Positions 47,076 to 59,401 of a stretch of DNA of 64,000 bases are shown one piece after another (positions within the stretch are counted from its first letter, which is position 1; each line of letters begins with the position of its first letter). A model generated the notes under the pieces. It saw only the letters and a list, made by a program, of their open reading frames with translations, was not told where the DNA came from and searched no databases. The stretch is from positions 13,031,864 to 13,095,863 of the forward strand of contig JACGWO010000008.1 in the NCBI GenBank assembly GCA_034509735.1, written 5' to 3'. Source of the DNA: Sesamum alatum. Taxonomy: Eukaryota; Streptophyta; Magnoliopsida; Lamiales; Pedaliaceae. The translations under genes were made by a program, and so were the position numbers.

Positions 47076-48560
47076 ATGCAATCAGAAATTGCAGCACTGG
47101 AAAAGAATGGAACATGGAGAATCACAAAGCTTCCATCAAACAAGAGATGCATAGAGAGTAAGTGGGTATATAAGCTGAAGTTAAAGGCAGATGGGATTGT
47201 CGACAGACACAAGGCAAGGTTAGTAGCAAAGGGCTACAACCAGATTGAGGGGATTGATTATACTGATTGCTTTGCCCCTATAGCAAAGCCTGTTGCAGTT
47301 CGATTGATTTTGGGAATGGTGGCCTCGAAAGGTTGGCCCCTACATCAAGTGGATGTGAATAATGCATTTCTGCATGGTTCACTTGATGAGGACATCTATA
47401 TGAAACCTCCAGAAGGTTATAAGGTGCCAGTAGGCCATGTGTGTAAACTAGAGAAGTCCTTATATGGATTGAAGCAAGCATCCAGGTAGTGGAACCAAGT
47501 TTTTTCAGAAAAGATGGTAGCATTTGGTTTCAGCCAATTACAGCATGACCATTGCCTGTTTGTAAAGGGTTCAGGGACATCCATGGTAGTCTTGGTTGTC
47601 TATGTAGATGATATCCTATTGACATCATCTACTGAAGATCAGATTCAAGAGGTAAAAAGGTACTTGGACAAAATCTTCACGATAAAAGATCTTGGGGGTG
47701 CCAAGTACTTTCTTGGGGTGGAAATTGCCAATCCACAGAAGGGTTGGTGGCGATAAAGGAAATATGTTTGGGACATTGTCAAGGATATGGGACTCACTCA
47801 AGGGAAAGCAGCAGGTACTCTACTACAGCAGGGATTAAGCTGACTTCTGAATTAGGGGTCTCTCTTCCAGATCCTACCAGGTATAGAAGACTCATTGGTA
47901 AATCCTATACCTGGGGTTTACCAGACCTGACATTGCACACGTTGCACAATGTTAAGCCAACATTTACAACAATCCTGTAAGGGGTACTGGGACGCTGCAG
48001 TCCACTTATCAGATACTTAAAGGGTTGTGCATCCTCAGGTTTGTTTTTTCCATTTAATAACCCTTTAACACTAACAGCTTTTAGTGATGCAGATTGGGGA
48101 GCTTGTAGGGACTCAAGAAAGTCTTTAACAGGATATTGTATTCTCTTGGGACCTTCACTAGTTGCATGGAGAACCAATAAGCAAACAACTGTCTCCAGAT
48201 AAACGGTGGAGGCAGAATACAGGAGTATGGGTTCGACAGTCTGTGAGTTGACTTGGATAAAGTACCTATGGAAGAGCTGGATATGCATGTCCAAAGGCCG
48301 ATCCCTTCCTATTATGATAATAGGTCAGCATTGCACATCACAACAAACCCAATCTTCCACTAGAGGACTAAACATCTTGAAATAGACTGTCATGTTGTAA
48401 GAAACAAGTACAAGGAAGGGTTCATTAATCCAATGCATGTATCCTCCAAAATGCAGATAACAGATATGTTCACAAAGGTGTTGACTGCCCCTCAATTCGC
48501 TCAGATGTGTGCCAAGTTGGGCTTGGTTTCACTAGACCCATGTCCAACTTGCGGCGGCGG
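47076..48560 (+). pseudogene. Copia copy 1 reverse transcriptase and RNase H
   Basis: Reverse transcriptase with [23 protein letters not shown] and YVDDILL. A TAG at 47487-47489 follows KQASR where the family has Gln. Frame slips occur after 47756, and RNase H (SDADWGACRDSRKSLTGYC, then VEAEYRSM) is broken by another stop. The C-terminal tail (TDMFTKVLTAPQF) is open at 48433-48627, up to the 3' LTR. Confidence 0.83.
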
Positions 48561-48566
48561 GGGAGC

Positions 48567-48939
48567 TGCTAGAATGGGTGGTATCTGCACAGAAGGCAAC
48601 ACATTTCAGGGGGCACGACTTCGCTAAGGAAACACGACTCTGGTAAGTCGCAGCTCAACTTCAGCTTCATAGCATTAGAGTTGTGTTTTGAATAATAGGG
48701 ATTCTATTAGTACATAGCACTTTTGTATGTAGGGTTAATTCATCAATTAAGTCTGTTTCTTGAAAGTTAGTTTAGAGTAGTTAATTAATTGTTTTGTAGT
48801 TAGGTTAGTTGGTGTATCTTCTACACCTATTTAATGGGCTCTGATCATTCTGTAAACATTTACTTCTTTGTTTTCAATAAACAATAGAGCTCCACATTTT
48901 AATTCCAGAAAATAGCTATGTTCTTGTTCGATTTTAGCA
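48567..48939 (+). repeat. 3' LTR, copia copy 1
   Basis: 373 bp, preceded by a purine-rich tract (ggcggcgggggagc) and followed by tactt. Confidence 0.92.
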
Positions 48940-49039
48940 TACTTTCAAACATGGCTGAACAATTTTGATTATTACTCTGAGCATTGTACTGTGAAGAAAA
49001 CTGGAAACCTAGATGAGAAAGCACCAACCCTAGAGATCA

Positions 49040-49679
49040 CAAAGGAGATTATGGAGGGAATTAGAAACTAAAAAGCCATGGAAACAGTCCCTCATTATTA
49101 AAACTGTAGGCATCCAGGCTTCGATGGCTCGTCTAAATCAACACATGCAAAATGTTTGGAGTGCACATGGACTAATTACTCTTACTTATGTGCTTTTAGG
49201 GTGTTATATTGCATGTTTTAGTAATTAGGGAGATTACTTTTTTGCACCTGTTGGAGGTTCATGGTTCTATCAAAATCATTACCTTGCCATAAGTTAATGG
49301 TTCCCAAATTTCAGGCCATCTACTGTGTCTTTTAATACGACGATAACGTGGATCCAACTTCCAGAATTACTGATTGAATACTATAATTTGAATGTGCTTT
49401 TTGAAATTGCAAAAATCAGTGGGTAGACCCATAAAAGTGGATTATCATACGGGATCTGTTGCAAGAAGAAGATACGCGCGTCTATGTGTTGAAACAGATA
49501 TATCTAAGCCACTGCCGTCCTGCATAAATATGCGGGAGTGGATACAGACGCTTGTATACGAGTTAAAGGTTGAATTCTGCCATTCCTGCGGGTTGATTAG
49601 GCACTCAAAAGTAAACTGTAAGTCCTTCAATCATGTTCTTAGCGAAAAATCCCCTATTCAGACGTCACAAAATCCATAA
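49040..49679 (+). pseudogene. LINE-like ORF1 remnant (DUF4283 and zinc knuckle)
   Basis: Reading across frames shows a DUF4283-type domain (LIIKTVGIQASMARLNQHMQ, later ITWIQLPELLIEYYNLNVLF), then RPIKVDYHT...RRRYARLCVE and a CCHC knuckle CHSCGLIRHSKVNC at about 49574-49620. This domain pair is typical of ORF1 of plant L1-type retrotransposons and of related gag-like proteins. There are stops in the DUF4283 part and a frame slip near 49420. No reverse transcriptase follows, so it is truncated. Confidence 0.75.
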
Positions 49680-49869
49680 GATATATGCAATGGAAGTGGA
49701 GAAATGTCAGATTCGAAGATTATTAAGCATCGCCCAAAAAAAGGTCCTTTTAGAGATAAGATTACATAGCAATTTCACTTAAATGCTAAATGTTTAGAGG
49801 CATGATTTTCCGAAAAGGTGGACGAAATTCACTCAAAAGAGTTGACTGATTAGAGAAACTTATATGATA

Positions 49870-51095
49870 TATTTCTGTGTTTATATCCATATTTTCTCTA
49901 GATATCATGCTTGTTCTTGGGTGCATTTGTGATATTTCAGGAGCTTTCGTAGACAAAAGACAAATGCAAATAATTGGCTTAAATGTGAAGAAAATGCCAA
50001 GAATTCTGCAGAAAGGTGTACCAGTTAGCCCGTGACCCACGGGCTATCAGAAATCTACTGGACAGAAGCACGAAGAACTTAACCCGTGGCCCATGGGTTA
50101 TCAGACATGCGCTGGGCGGAAATCACAGACGTGCTGACATGTAAATCTGAAATTCTGATTTTTGGTTATTTGAATAAAAAATTTATTTCCCTTGTAATTT
50201 CCGTAGAGTTTGGGTAAGGATAGGATTAAGAAAGAAGAAGAGTTTTATGGTAGGTAAAATCCTATTCCTTTCGTACCATAGATAGAACTAATTATAAAAG
50301 GAAGAGAAGATGGAAAGAAGAGGGCATTCGATTTTCAGAAATCCACTACTCCATGAGTTTTTCTCATTTTTTCTCTTTAGCTTTAGTTCAAGTTAGGATG
50401 AACTAGTAACTTTTGTGATAGGGCTTATGGGAAGCCTAATTGATACAATATGTTAAATATTTTCCGAATTAATTTAGCTTTTATTTTTCGCATTTCCATG
50501 AATTATTGTGCTTATTGCTATTATTTGAGAGATTGATCACCTCTTAGATTTTATTAATTATGTTGATGAACCGAGAGAGAATTTAACATAGTGGATAGAA
50601 TAATTCATGGTGTGGATTAAATGATGTGTAGACATACATAGGCATGATCCATCTGATTTCATAGGTTTTTTGATAGAGCCTAATGCATTATTGTCACGAG
50701 TTTTGGAGAGGAGAGATCCCCTAATTCCTTGATAGTAATAGGTTCGGTATAGCTCGAGAGACTATATCGAATTAAATTAGGAAAAACCTCAGTGTGTGAA
50801 AATACTCGTTTGTTCGATTAATCCGTTAATATTGAATTCATTGTATCCATTAGGTGGACTTATAGCAGTAGCACCTTTTCTAAATCTACGTTTTTTCTCC
50901 AACGTAATTGTTGTCGTAGTTAATTTGATTGCTTTCTCATAGTTACCGTAAATCATCCAAACTCTCGATCGCCCGAATAATTAGGGGTTAGTTATACTTG
51001 TGGTAATTACTTCTTTAAATCCTCGTGGGTTCGATATTCTTTATACTACTTGATAGCTAGCTAGTGCACTTGCTAGTAACCTCTACGCATTTTTG
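49870..51095 (+). repeat. Probable LTR of an Athila-like gypsy element
   Basis: Noncoding sequence upstream of the Athila-like gag, containing repeated cccgtggccc-tgggttatcag blocks (about 50030-50110) and ending before a degenerate primer-binding site (gttggcggggat, about 51115-51126; the intact family form is GGCGCCGTTGCCGGGGA). The left boundary is uncertain, and no matching second LTR was found. Confidence 0.4.
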
Positions 51096-51235
51096 CAATA
51101 AAGTTTTTGACTCTGTTGGCGGGGATTTTTTTTTGAAATAATATCATAACTCATTAGTCTTAATTAATTTGGATTTTCTTTGCTTTATTTTTATTTTTAC
51201 CTCACTTGTTCTCTTTCTTTGGTTCCGAGTTTGAT

Positions 51236-52440
51236 GACACGAAGGAGTGGTGGGGAGTTAGCACAATTCGATCAAGAAATTGAGATAACCTTCCACCAAT
51301 AGAAGAATGCCATCGAGAGAGGTGAAAGTAGTGGAAATTCCGACACGGAAGACCAACTAGCTTTCATAGAACCGGTCATGGAGAATGCGAGGGTCGTAGA
51401 GAGGCCGATAATGGAATACTCACTCGTTCCCAACAGCTAATGTGGTGATATCCAGCATTGCCAAACCCATGGTCCAAGCCACCAATTTTGAGGTCAAGCT
51501 CAGATAATCCAAACGCAAGTGCAGTTTTATGGTTTGCTTGATGAGAATCCTAATAAGCACCTCTCTAACTTTCTTGAGATTTGTGATACCTTTAAGTTTA
51601 ATGGTGTTAGTGATGTTGTTGTTAGACTTAGACTTTTTCCATTCTCATTATGTGATAAGGCCAAAGATTGCCTTCAGTCATTACCTGTTGGTAGTATCAC
51701 GACTTGGGTGGAATTGACAAAAAAATTCCTTGCTAAATACTTTCCGCCGTCTAAAACTGCTAAGCTGTTGAATGATATTACTTCTTTTGTGCAGTTAGAT
51801 AGGGAATCATGTATGATGCATGTGAACATTTTAGGGACATGCTTAGAAAGTGCCCTCATTACGAGCTACCAGTATGGCGGCAAGTACAAACATTCTACAA
51901 TGGCGTCACATTGGCTAACCAGGCTACTATTAGTGCAGTTGCAGGTGGTACTATATATCATGAGGAAACTACCATCAGAGGCGTTCACAATCATTGATGA
52001 GATAACATCTAGCTTGTACCCGTTTGGTCAAGACCGACGAGTGGCTAGCGTCCACCAAGTTGACGCAATGACTGGGTATCGGTTTAATTGGCTGCACTAA
52101 CACAACAAGTGAATAACCTTGGAGCTACAATGTTGAATGCTGCACCCATAGGATCCTGCGGTGCATGTGGTCAAATGGGTCATTTAAGTCAAGACTGCAA
52201 AGTAGGAATTCTATTTGCCATTTATGAAGATGCTAACTTTGTTTCTCATGCTGGCAGGTCTAATTTCAACCTGTACTCCAACACATACAATCAAGGATGG
52301 CGTAGTCACCTCAACTTTCGTGGGATAACAATCAGCAGCAAGGACCACCTAGATACCACCAACCACAGCAGCAACCACTGCAGGAAAAGAAGAGCAATCT
52401 AAAAGACATGCTTTCCACGTTTATCACCACGACCAACACT
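51236..52440 (+). pseudogene. Athila-like Gag, frameshifted
   Basis: MTRRSGGELAQFDQ-type N-terminus with stops, then the capsid domain open at 51519-51800 (FLEICDTFKFNGVSD, RLRLFPFSLCDKAKDCLQSL, FLAKYFPPSKTAKL). It then shifts into another frame (HFRDMLRKCPHYELPVW, QTFYNGV, about 51810-51997). A CCHC zinc knuckle, CGACGQMGHLSQDC, lies at about 52158-52199. The order and motifs match Athila-lineage Ty3/gypsy elements. Confidence 0.8.
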
Positions 52441-52473
52441 AGATTCTAGAATCAAGACGTAGCAATTCGAAAT

Positions 52474-53072
52474 TTGGAGGTTAAAATGGGACAAATCGTG
52501 AGCATGATGTCCGACAAAAAAGAGGGACAACTCTCGAGTGACATCGAGAAAAATCCTAGAGAACAAGTCAACGAGATCACACTCAAGAATGGGAGAACCA
52601 TCGGAGAAGAACAACCGAAGGAACAAGTGGAAGAGCCACAACATAATGAAGATGAGGAGCCTCAAGAGGAATCGAAAGGGAGTACTCCTAAAATAAAACT
52701 CAATCTTGACGAGGTTCCCCCGTATATCCCATATCCTACAAGAATTTTGAAGGCTAACTTGGATAAACAGTTTGGCAAGTTCTTAGAAATGTTCAAGAGG
52801 ATTCATGTCAATATTCCACTCATTGATGGACTTCTGTAGATGCCAAGTTACTCAAAGTTTTTGAAGGAAGTGATTTCAAACAAGAGGAAGTGGAAAGGAG
52901 GCGAAACGGTGAAGCTCAATGAAAAATGTTCGGCGATTCTCCAAAACAAGCTACCAGCCAAGCTCAAGGATCCAGGGAGTTTTTCTATACCTTGCACTAT
53001 AGGGAATACCAAATTTGATAATGCTTTATGTGATCTATGGGCTAGTATGAATTTGATGCCATATTCTATTTT
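52474..53072 (+). pseudogene. Athila-like protease region, upstream part
   Basis: A charged linker (52474-52839), a stop, then KFLKEVISNKRKWKGG, CSAILQNKLPAKLKDPGSFS and the protease active site. The motif, normally DLGAS, reads DLWAS, replacing a core glycine. The frame runs into a DNA insertion at 53073. Confidence 0.82.
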
Positions 53073-53401
53073 GGGCAAATGTCACATTTGGTCCCTTGAT
53101 TTTTCATTAAGAATCATTTTAGTCCCTTAAGTTCATTTTTTGACATTAGCATCCCTAAACTTTAATTTTTGTCCCAGTTTGGTTCTTCTGACCATTTTTC
53201 GGCGAAAATGTGGTCGGATTTTGACTTTTTGGAGGGTAAAATGGTCAAATTAAGTTTGATTTTTTTACTTTAGTCCCTTGAGTTTGTAAAATTATCAAAA
53301 TAGTCCTTTTTTTAGTCAAGAACCCATTTTTTAAAATTTTTATATGCTGAAATGATGTAATTATATTGTGTGAATAATTAAAATTTTAAAATCTTGTAAA
53401 C

Positions 53402-53446
<45 letters not shown>

Positions 53447-54366
53447 TATTGTGTAACTTAAAGCAAAATAGTCTTTTTTTTTTAAAATTTTTCGAATTTA
53501 CAATAAAAATTAAAATTATGAATAAATTTTGCAGAACTTATATAATATGGAAATATAATAAAAAAAATTAAGTTAGTAATTTTTAATCTTAGGACTTAAA
53601 GATAAGTCCATGAACATAAATTTTAACAATGTTATGAAATATTAACAGTTGGGATTTTGAACAAGAAGTTGGTGGGATGTACTTGTATAACTAGATTATT
53701 TAGTGAATTTCATATATATATATATATATAATTCATTTCAAGAGATTCTTATAAAATTTTTTCTATAAAATGTAACTATATAGTGATAAAAACCTCTTAA
53801 GATAAATTATATATATATATATATATGAAATCTATCAAAAAATCTAATTCAAAAGTATATTCCACCAACTTTCTATTCGAAACTATAAACATTCAATAAA
53901 CATTTTCAAAGTTTAACTTTTCTAGACTTCTCTCTAACACTTAAGATAAGAAAAAAATATTGACGCAGATTTTTTATTATATTTTCCAATTAGATAAGTT
54001 TTATAAAATTAATTCATAATTTTGATGTTTTTTAACTACTGAAAATGAAAAAAAAAAGACTGCTTATTTTAAATTAAGCAATATGTTATTATTATATTCA
54101 CAAGAGTTCAAAGTTTTGATTATTCACATAAAAAAGGACTAATTTGATAATTTTACAAACATAGGGGACTAAAGTGAAAATTAAAGTTAGATTGATCAAT
54201 TTACCCTCTAAAAGTCAAAGTTCGGTCACATTTTCACCGGAAAATGGTCAAAGGGACTAAATTGAGACAAAAACTAAAGTTTAAGGATGCTAAAGTCAAG
54301 AAATGAACTTGAGGGACTAAAGTGATTCTAAATGAAAACTTAAGGGACTAAATGTAGCATTTTACC
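53073..54366. mobile_element. Mutator-like DNA element inserted in the Athila-like protease
   Basis: 1,294 bp bounded by a perfect 9-bp duplication, ttctatttt, at 53064-53072 and 54367-54375. Ends: GGGCAAATGTCACATTTGGTCCC on the left and, on the opposite strand, GGTAAAATGCTACATTTAGTCCC on the right. The terminal inverted repeats extend about 240 bp (gtcccttaagttcattt, ccatttt-cggcgaaaatg, ggagggtaaa blocks). The centre is AT-rich, with an (aat)n run at about 53404-53445 and two (ta)n runs near 53710 and 53805. No transposase: non-autonomous. Confidence 0.88.
53404..53445. repeat. (AAT)n microsatellite
   Basis: About 14 aat units inside the Mutator-like element. Confidence 0.95.
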
Positions 54367-54375
54367 TTCTATTTT

Positions 54376-55190
54376 TGAGAAACTTGGAATGCATGAGCTT
54401 ACTCCCATTATAATAACTTTGCAAGTAGCAGATAGAAGCATTAAGTATCTTAAGGGAATAGTGGAAGATGTGTTGGTAAAAATTGACAAATTTATCATCC
54501 CCGTTGGCTTCAATGTGTTAGATATGGAAGAGGATAAGAATATGTCATTGATTCTAGGTAGACCCTTTATTTCCACGAGTAGAGCGTTAATTGATGTGCA
54601 AAAAGGTCAACTCACTCTTAGAGTTAATAATGGACATATAGTCTTTAGTGTGTTTAAGCCTATAAAATATCTGCACAAGAATGAGCATGACATATTTGCA
54701 ATTAATAGAATTAATGCCCTTAGAAATGAAAATACTCATTTAGTCCAAATGTAAGGATCCCAAAGAAATTGCTTCACAAATTCTAATGGGAATACTTTGC
54801 AGGACGTGAAACAAGAGCATGTGGAGGTTGCAAATTTTGCAAACATTGGTCAAGAATTGAATTCCAAATTACGAAAGATTTTGCTTTTAAATGGATCTAC
54901 CTTTAATCAAAAAGCAAAACCTCCGGATAAAACATCATCTAATCGGACAAATGCAAGCAAGACCAATGGGCTTCCACCAAAAGAAAGGAAGGAGTGGATG
55001 AGGAAGGCGTAGGAGAATGCCCAAATGTAAAAGGAACGCACCAAGGCATGACATGAATCTCAAGTAAGAACGAAAAAAGTCAAGTATGGTGAAAAGTGGC
55101 ATCACAAAGGTAAGGGACGTGTTAAAGTGGAATAGCAAAAATTAAAAGGGAATGTCGAAGAGGCGCAAAAGATTTATTCCGAGCTCCTCC
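54376..55190 (+). pseudogene. Athila-like protease region, downstream part
   Basis: The frame broken at 53072 resumes after the 9-bp duplication: LGMHELTPIIITLQVADRSI, DMEEDKNMSLILGRPFI and ALIDVQKGQLTLRVN are the second half of the Athila protease. Stop at about 54752, then a degenerate charged stretch to about 55190. No reverse transcriptase or integrase follows, so the element is truncated. Confidence 0.82.
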
Positions 55191-56766
55191 GCAACTTGCA
55201 GGTGCGTGAGAAGTATCTTAACGCCATTATGTAAATACATAAATATTGATACAGTTTGACTTAAACAAAAATTCAAAATTTGATAAATTTGATTTTTCGA
55301 AACATATTGTAAAATGAGAAAATAGATGGGAAGATCCAAACCCCATTTGAGTTTTTGGATATAATTTGGGAAAGGACTTATCAATGAGTATTAACAAGGC
55401 CAACATATATAGATGCATAGCATCGTGACATAAAACATATTCTTGTGTAACTCAAATTTTCCATGTATATGGGAATCAACTTGAACATGAAGAAATTGCA
55501 ATTTACGTCACATTAATACTTTCTGTTAAATTGTTAATGAAAAATGCACGTGCCAAACACATGCTCTGTAAACTTTATTTTTTAAGTTATCGGACCATCC
55601 ATTAATAATTTACGAAAAAGTGTTGATGGGACGGAAATTATAACTTTTTTGAATTTGTGAGATTAAATTTGCTGAGTCGTATAACAATGAGATCAGAATC
55701 ATAAATATAATAAGTTATGGAAAGTAAATTATAATTTTTTTTTTACTTGAACAACAAAGCAGAATTACAGGCTCTAAATGAGGTACTAACTTTGACTATT
55801 GCGACAACACTGAATCTTTAATACATGTGAATGAATACTCCTGCAGACCTTTTGGGATGATGATGCAGTTGCTGAAAATTATGGATAGAATTTTTGACTT
55901 TTATCCACACTTTGTCCTCAATTTTTGTGAGAAAATCATTCAAACCCCAATTTAAATATGATTTTATTAGGATGTCTTTTCAAAATCAAAATTTCAATTT
56001 TAAACTTTTTTTAGTGAATCTGTTATATATATGAGTAAATCATAAATTTCAAGTAACAATCTATATATGCGTTAATTATCAATATCACATATATATAATT
56101 TATAATCAATAACTACTATTATAATAGACCAATAACTACTATTAAAATAGACAAATTCATAACATTAATGGGACTCGACCGGGGCATCAATGGAAATATC
56201 ATGTTGTATGTAGATATATATATGTATATATATTAACCCAAATAAAATTAATGAAGTTTATTCTCATTTTCTAGCCTACATATTACCTACTATGTATAGT
56301 AGTCTATAACATTTTTATATATTTCAAATCTCACCCAATCAGATTATAAGTACATATTTTATTTGGTAACTGGAGCTTAATATTCAACAATTTGCAGAAT
56401 TTATATATTTTTACTTTAATTCAACATTAAATTCAAAAAACTTAATACTAAAAGTTAAAAAACACATATAGAGATTTAATTGGTATATTTTCTTCACAAA
56501 AATATAATTACAAACAATCAAGTAAATAAATATTACTATTTATATTTTATATATGTATCGAGTGTGCTCAATTACTTAAATTACTTAATTTGCGGGGACA
56601 AAGCGTTATATGTGCAAGTACAAAGTTGATGTTGTCGAGCAAGTAGTCAAATGCAACATATACCCAGAAAACTATCATGAAAAAAAGGGTCAAAAAGTGG
56701 AGAATATTATAATCAGATTACAAAACTACTAATATAATAATCTCCATAAATGCCTAGACGCATGTG
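55191..56766. other. AT-rich intergenic, peptide gene promoter
   Basis: No coding frame or clear transposon. Contains short tatata stretches. The last part is the upstream region of the peptide gene. Confidence 0.55.
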
Positions 56767-56775
56767 TATATAAAT
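56767..56775 (+). promoter_or_regulatory. TATA box of the small peptide gene
   Basis: TATATAAAT, 61 bp upstream of the ATG at 56836; start of transcription expected near 56800, giving a short leader without an upstream ATG after it other than one at about 56802. Confidence 0.6.
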
Positions 56776-56835
56776 CGGTGGGAAGCTGTAGAGAATTACA
56801 TACATGCAAACTCACATTTCAATTTTCTGGTAAAC

Positions 56836-57048
56836 ATGAATAGCCTAAAGCTTCTTCTCATCGCCTTTGTTTTAGCACTGCTTTTGGGGTTTGGTTCTTG
56901 CAATAATTCGAATGCCAGACCATTGGAAGTGAAAGAACACAGCATGATCAGCAAATCATCTCTGGGAGGGAATAAAAAGAGCGGCCCTGCTCCCCCGAGG
57001 GACCCCCCTCACAGCCCAACTCTCAATGCGGTGGAGGCACCACGTTGA
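56836..57048 (+). CDS. Small secreted peptide precursor, 70 aa
   Basis: An intronless frame. The ATG at 56836 is chosen because the longer in-frame extension to 56764 runs through the TATA box. Residues 1-21 (MNSLKLLLIAFVLALLLGFG...) form a clear hydrophobic signal peptide. The mature part is about 45 residues, basic in the middle (GGNKKSG), with a proline-rich C-terminal segment SGPAPPRDPPHSP and tail NAVEAPR. No cysteine pairs, so not a defensin-type protein. Signal peptide plus a short Gly-Pro-rich C-terminal motif suggests a plant signalling-peptide precursor; the SGP start recalls PIP/PIP-like peptides (SGPS core), but the rest does not fit, and CLE or CEP motifs fit less well. Family unassigned. 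A poly(A) signal follows at 57177. Confidence 0.72.
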   Translation: MNSLKLLLIAFVLALLLGFGSCNNSNARPLEVKEHSMISKSSLGGNKKSGPAPPRDPPHSPTLNAVEAPR

Positions 57049-57176
57049 GGTGGTGCCGCCCTGCTACCTCCCTCAGCCTAGCCACCACCGGAGGAAGCGG
57101 AGCTGCCATACCTAGCTAGTATGATGTTGTAATGACATGGCTTTCATGGAATGAGTTGAGTTGGAGTTATTAATGA

Positions 57177-57182
57177 AATAAA
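57177..57182 (+). terminator. Poly(A) signal of the peptide gene
   Basis: AATAAA 129 bp after the stop codon, in a suitable place for the 3' end of the transcript. Confidence 0.5.
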
Positions 57183-57244
57183 TGAAAGTCTACTTGGCTA
57201 CATTCTTCTTCTCTTCATACTTTTTCTTACTCGGGATTAAATGC

Positions 57245-57536
57245 TGTTGGGAAATATGGAGGAGATTTTGAGAAGGAAGAAAAGTATTGCAATATTGGTG
57301 ATATTTAGTAAGATTTTTCTTTTCATATTTTCCATGACCACAACATCAAGATTACAACCTTTTACATAGGGGGGCAAACATTAAATTAGAAACATTTTTC
57401 TATGAATATATATTTGACTAACACTTCCCTATGGATAGAATATCAATTTCTATGGATAAAATATTTGACCTTGATAATCTTGAGGAGTCATATACATGCA
57501 TAGTACTTTGGGAATTGCAAATTATGATTTTCAACA
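57245..57536 (-). repeat. 3' LTR, copia copy 2
   Basis: 292 bp; pair of 61575-61872, with small indels. Confidence 0.9.
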
Positions 57537-57573
57537 CCCCCTCTTAATTTGTAATTCCAACCCGATTTCGGAA

Positions 57574-58994
57574 CTACTCAATCTTTTCCGAACTTACGGC
57601 TTTAGTGAAACCATCAGATAACTGCTCATTTGTGTTGACAAACTCCAAGTAAATTTCCTGATTACTCACACAGTTCCTTATGAAATGGTGACGAAGTTCA
57701 ATGTGCTTCAACCTTGCATGGAAAAGAATTCTTTGTCGTTGCAATAGTAGACATATTGTCACATAAGATTTTTGTGGGGGCTTCCTGCTTTTGCTCCATA
57801 TCACATAAAATCCTTTTTAACCAAATTGCTTCACAAGCTACGTCAGTCGCAGCAATGTATTCTGCTTCTGCTGATGAGAGTGCTACTAATTTTTGTTTTT
57901 TCGATGCCCACGAAAGTATTTTTGTTCCTAAGCAAAATATGTAGCCCGATGTACTTTTTCAATCATCTAAGGATCTAGCCCAATCATTGTCTGTATATCC
58001 AATAAGCTTATTTTCTTTCTCTTTGACATATTTAATGCCATGTTTCCTCGTAGCTTGAAGGTAGCGCAAAATTCTCTTAGCAACTGCAAAATGCAATTTG
58101 CTTGGTTCGTTCATGAATCTTGATATGAGGCTAACTGGATATATAATATCTAGCCTTGTGTTAGTCAGGTAGATTAGCGAACCTATAAGACTTCGATAAA
58201 TTTTTGGATCAACTTTAGATGCGCCGTCATTGAATTGCAACTTCTTATTGACTGCAAGTGGAGTCGAGATTAGCTTGCAGTTATGCATTTGAAACTTTTT
58301 CAACACACCTTCAAGATATTTTTCTTGAGAGATAAAAATTTCTCCTTTTGACTGACGGACTTGAATTCCAAGAAAATATTTCATCAATCCTAAATCAGTC
58401 ATCTCGAATTCTTCCATCATTGCCTTTTTGAAATCTTGCATCGTGATTGGATTTGTCCTAGCATAAATCAAGTCGTTGACGTAAAGACAAACAATAAGAA
58501 AATCTTTCGTACCTTTCTTTACGTACAATGACGGCTCACTTTGACTTCTTTCGAAACCATTAGACTGAAAGTATCCATCAATCTTGGTATTTGAGCCCGT
58601 ATAATGCTTTCTTGAGGCGGATAGACTTTTTCTTCTTTCCCATGAACAATATAGCCTGATGGGTGCTTCACGTACATTCTTCTTCTAATTCTCCATTGAG
58701 AAAAACTGATTTCACATCCAACTGATAAATTGGCAATCCCAGTTGAATAGATATAGCAAGAACAATACAGATTGTTTCCATTCTTGCCACTGGTGCAAAT
58801 GTCTCCGGGAAGTCAACTCCGGGTTGTTGAGAATATTCTTTCGCAACTAAGTGAGCTTTGTACTTGTGAATTGAACCATAGTCCTTGTATTTTGTCTTGT
58901 AGATCCACTTTACGCCGATCACATTTTTCCATCTGGAAGGTCTACAAGATCCCAAGTATGATTTTTTTTCAATGCTAGCAATCTCTTCATTCAT
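57574..58994 (-). pseudogene. Copia copy 2 reverse transcriptase and RNase H
   Basis: RT begins at 58994 (NEEIASIEKK, GVKWIYKTKYK, YQLDVKSVFLNGELEE) and is interrupted by stops near 58670, resuming at 58528. The catalytic box, normally YVDD, is YVND (codon at 58475-58477 is AAC), removing one of the metal-binding Asp residues. RNase H starts GYTDNDWARS, has a stop at about 57959, and continues to the tail NTNEQLSDGFTKAV (57574-57804). Confidence 0.85.
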
Positions 58995-59401
58995 TGCTTT
59001 TTGCCAAACCTCTTCCTTTGCAGCTTCATCAAAATTTTGTGGCTCACTGGCAAAAAATGCGATATCGCATTAATCATATATTTCTCTTAAGCTCCGAACT
59101 TTCCTCACCGGACTTTCTGATTCCGGTTCAATATCTCCACCATTTTTTATAAAAACATTGGTGATATTGGTTGAGATGAAATAGTCTGATCAACATCTCA
59201 ATTCCATGATTGCATTTCATCAAAAATAACATCTCGGGAAATTGTGAGTTTTTGATTTCTCGGGTCAAACAATCGATATCCCTTGGACTCATCACTGTAT
59301 CCAACAAGGATTAGTTTTTCACCTTTTTCATCAAATTTTTCCCTTTGTTGAGATGGAATATGTGAATACGCAATGCAACCAAAAACTTTAAAATGATTTA
59401 C

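Larger units (their letters stand above)
44070..48939 (+). mobile_element. Ty1/copia LTR retrotransposon (copy 1)
   Basis: 4,870 bp with 373-bp LTRs (TGCTAG...TAGCA) and a perfect 5-bp target duplication tactt (44065-44069 and 48940-48944). The gene order protease-integrase-RT-RNase H is copia-type. The LTRs differ at about 30 positions by eye (near 8%), so it is older than the Tat element. All genes are broken. Lineage within copia not assigned. Confidence 0.92.

Noticed and set aside
56764..56835. Longer start for the secreted peptide at 56764
   Set aside because: It would place the start codon before the TATA box and bury the signal peptide internally.
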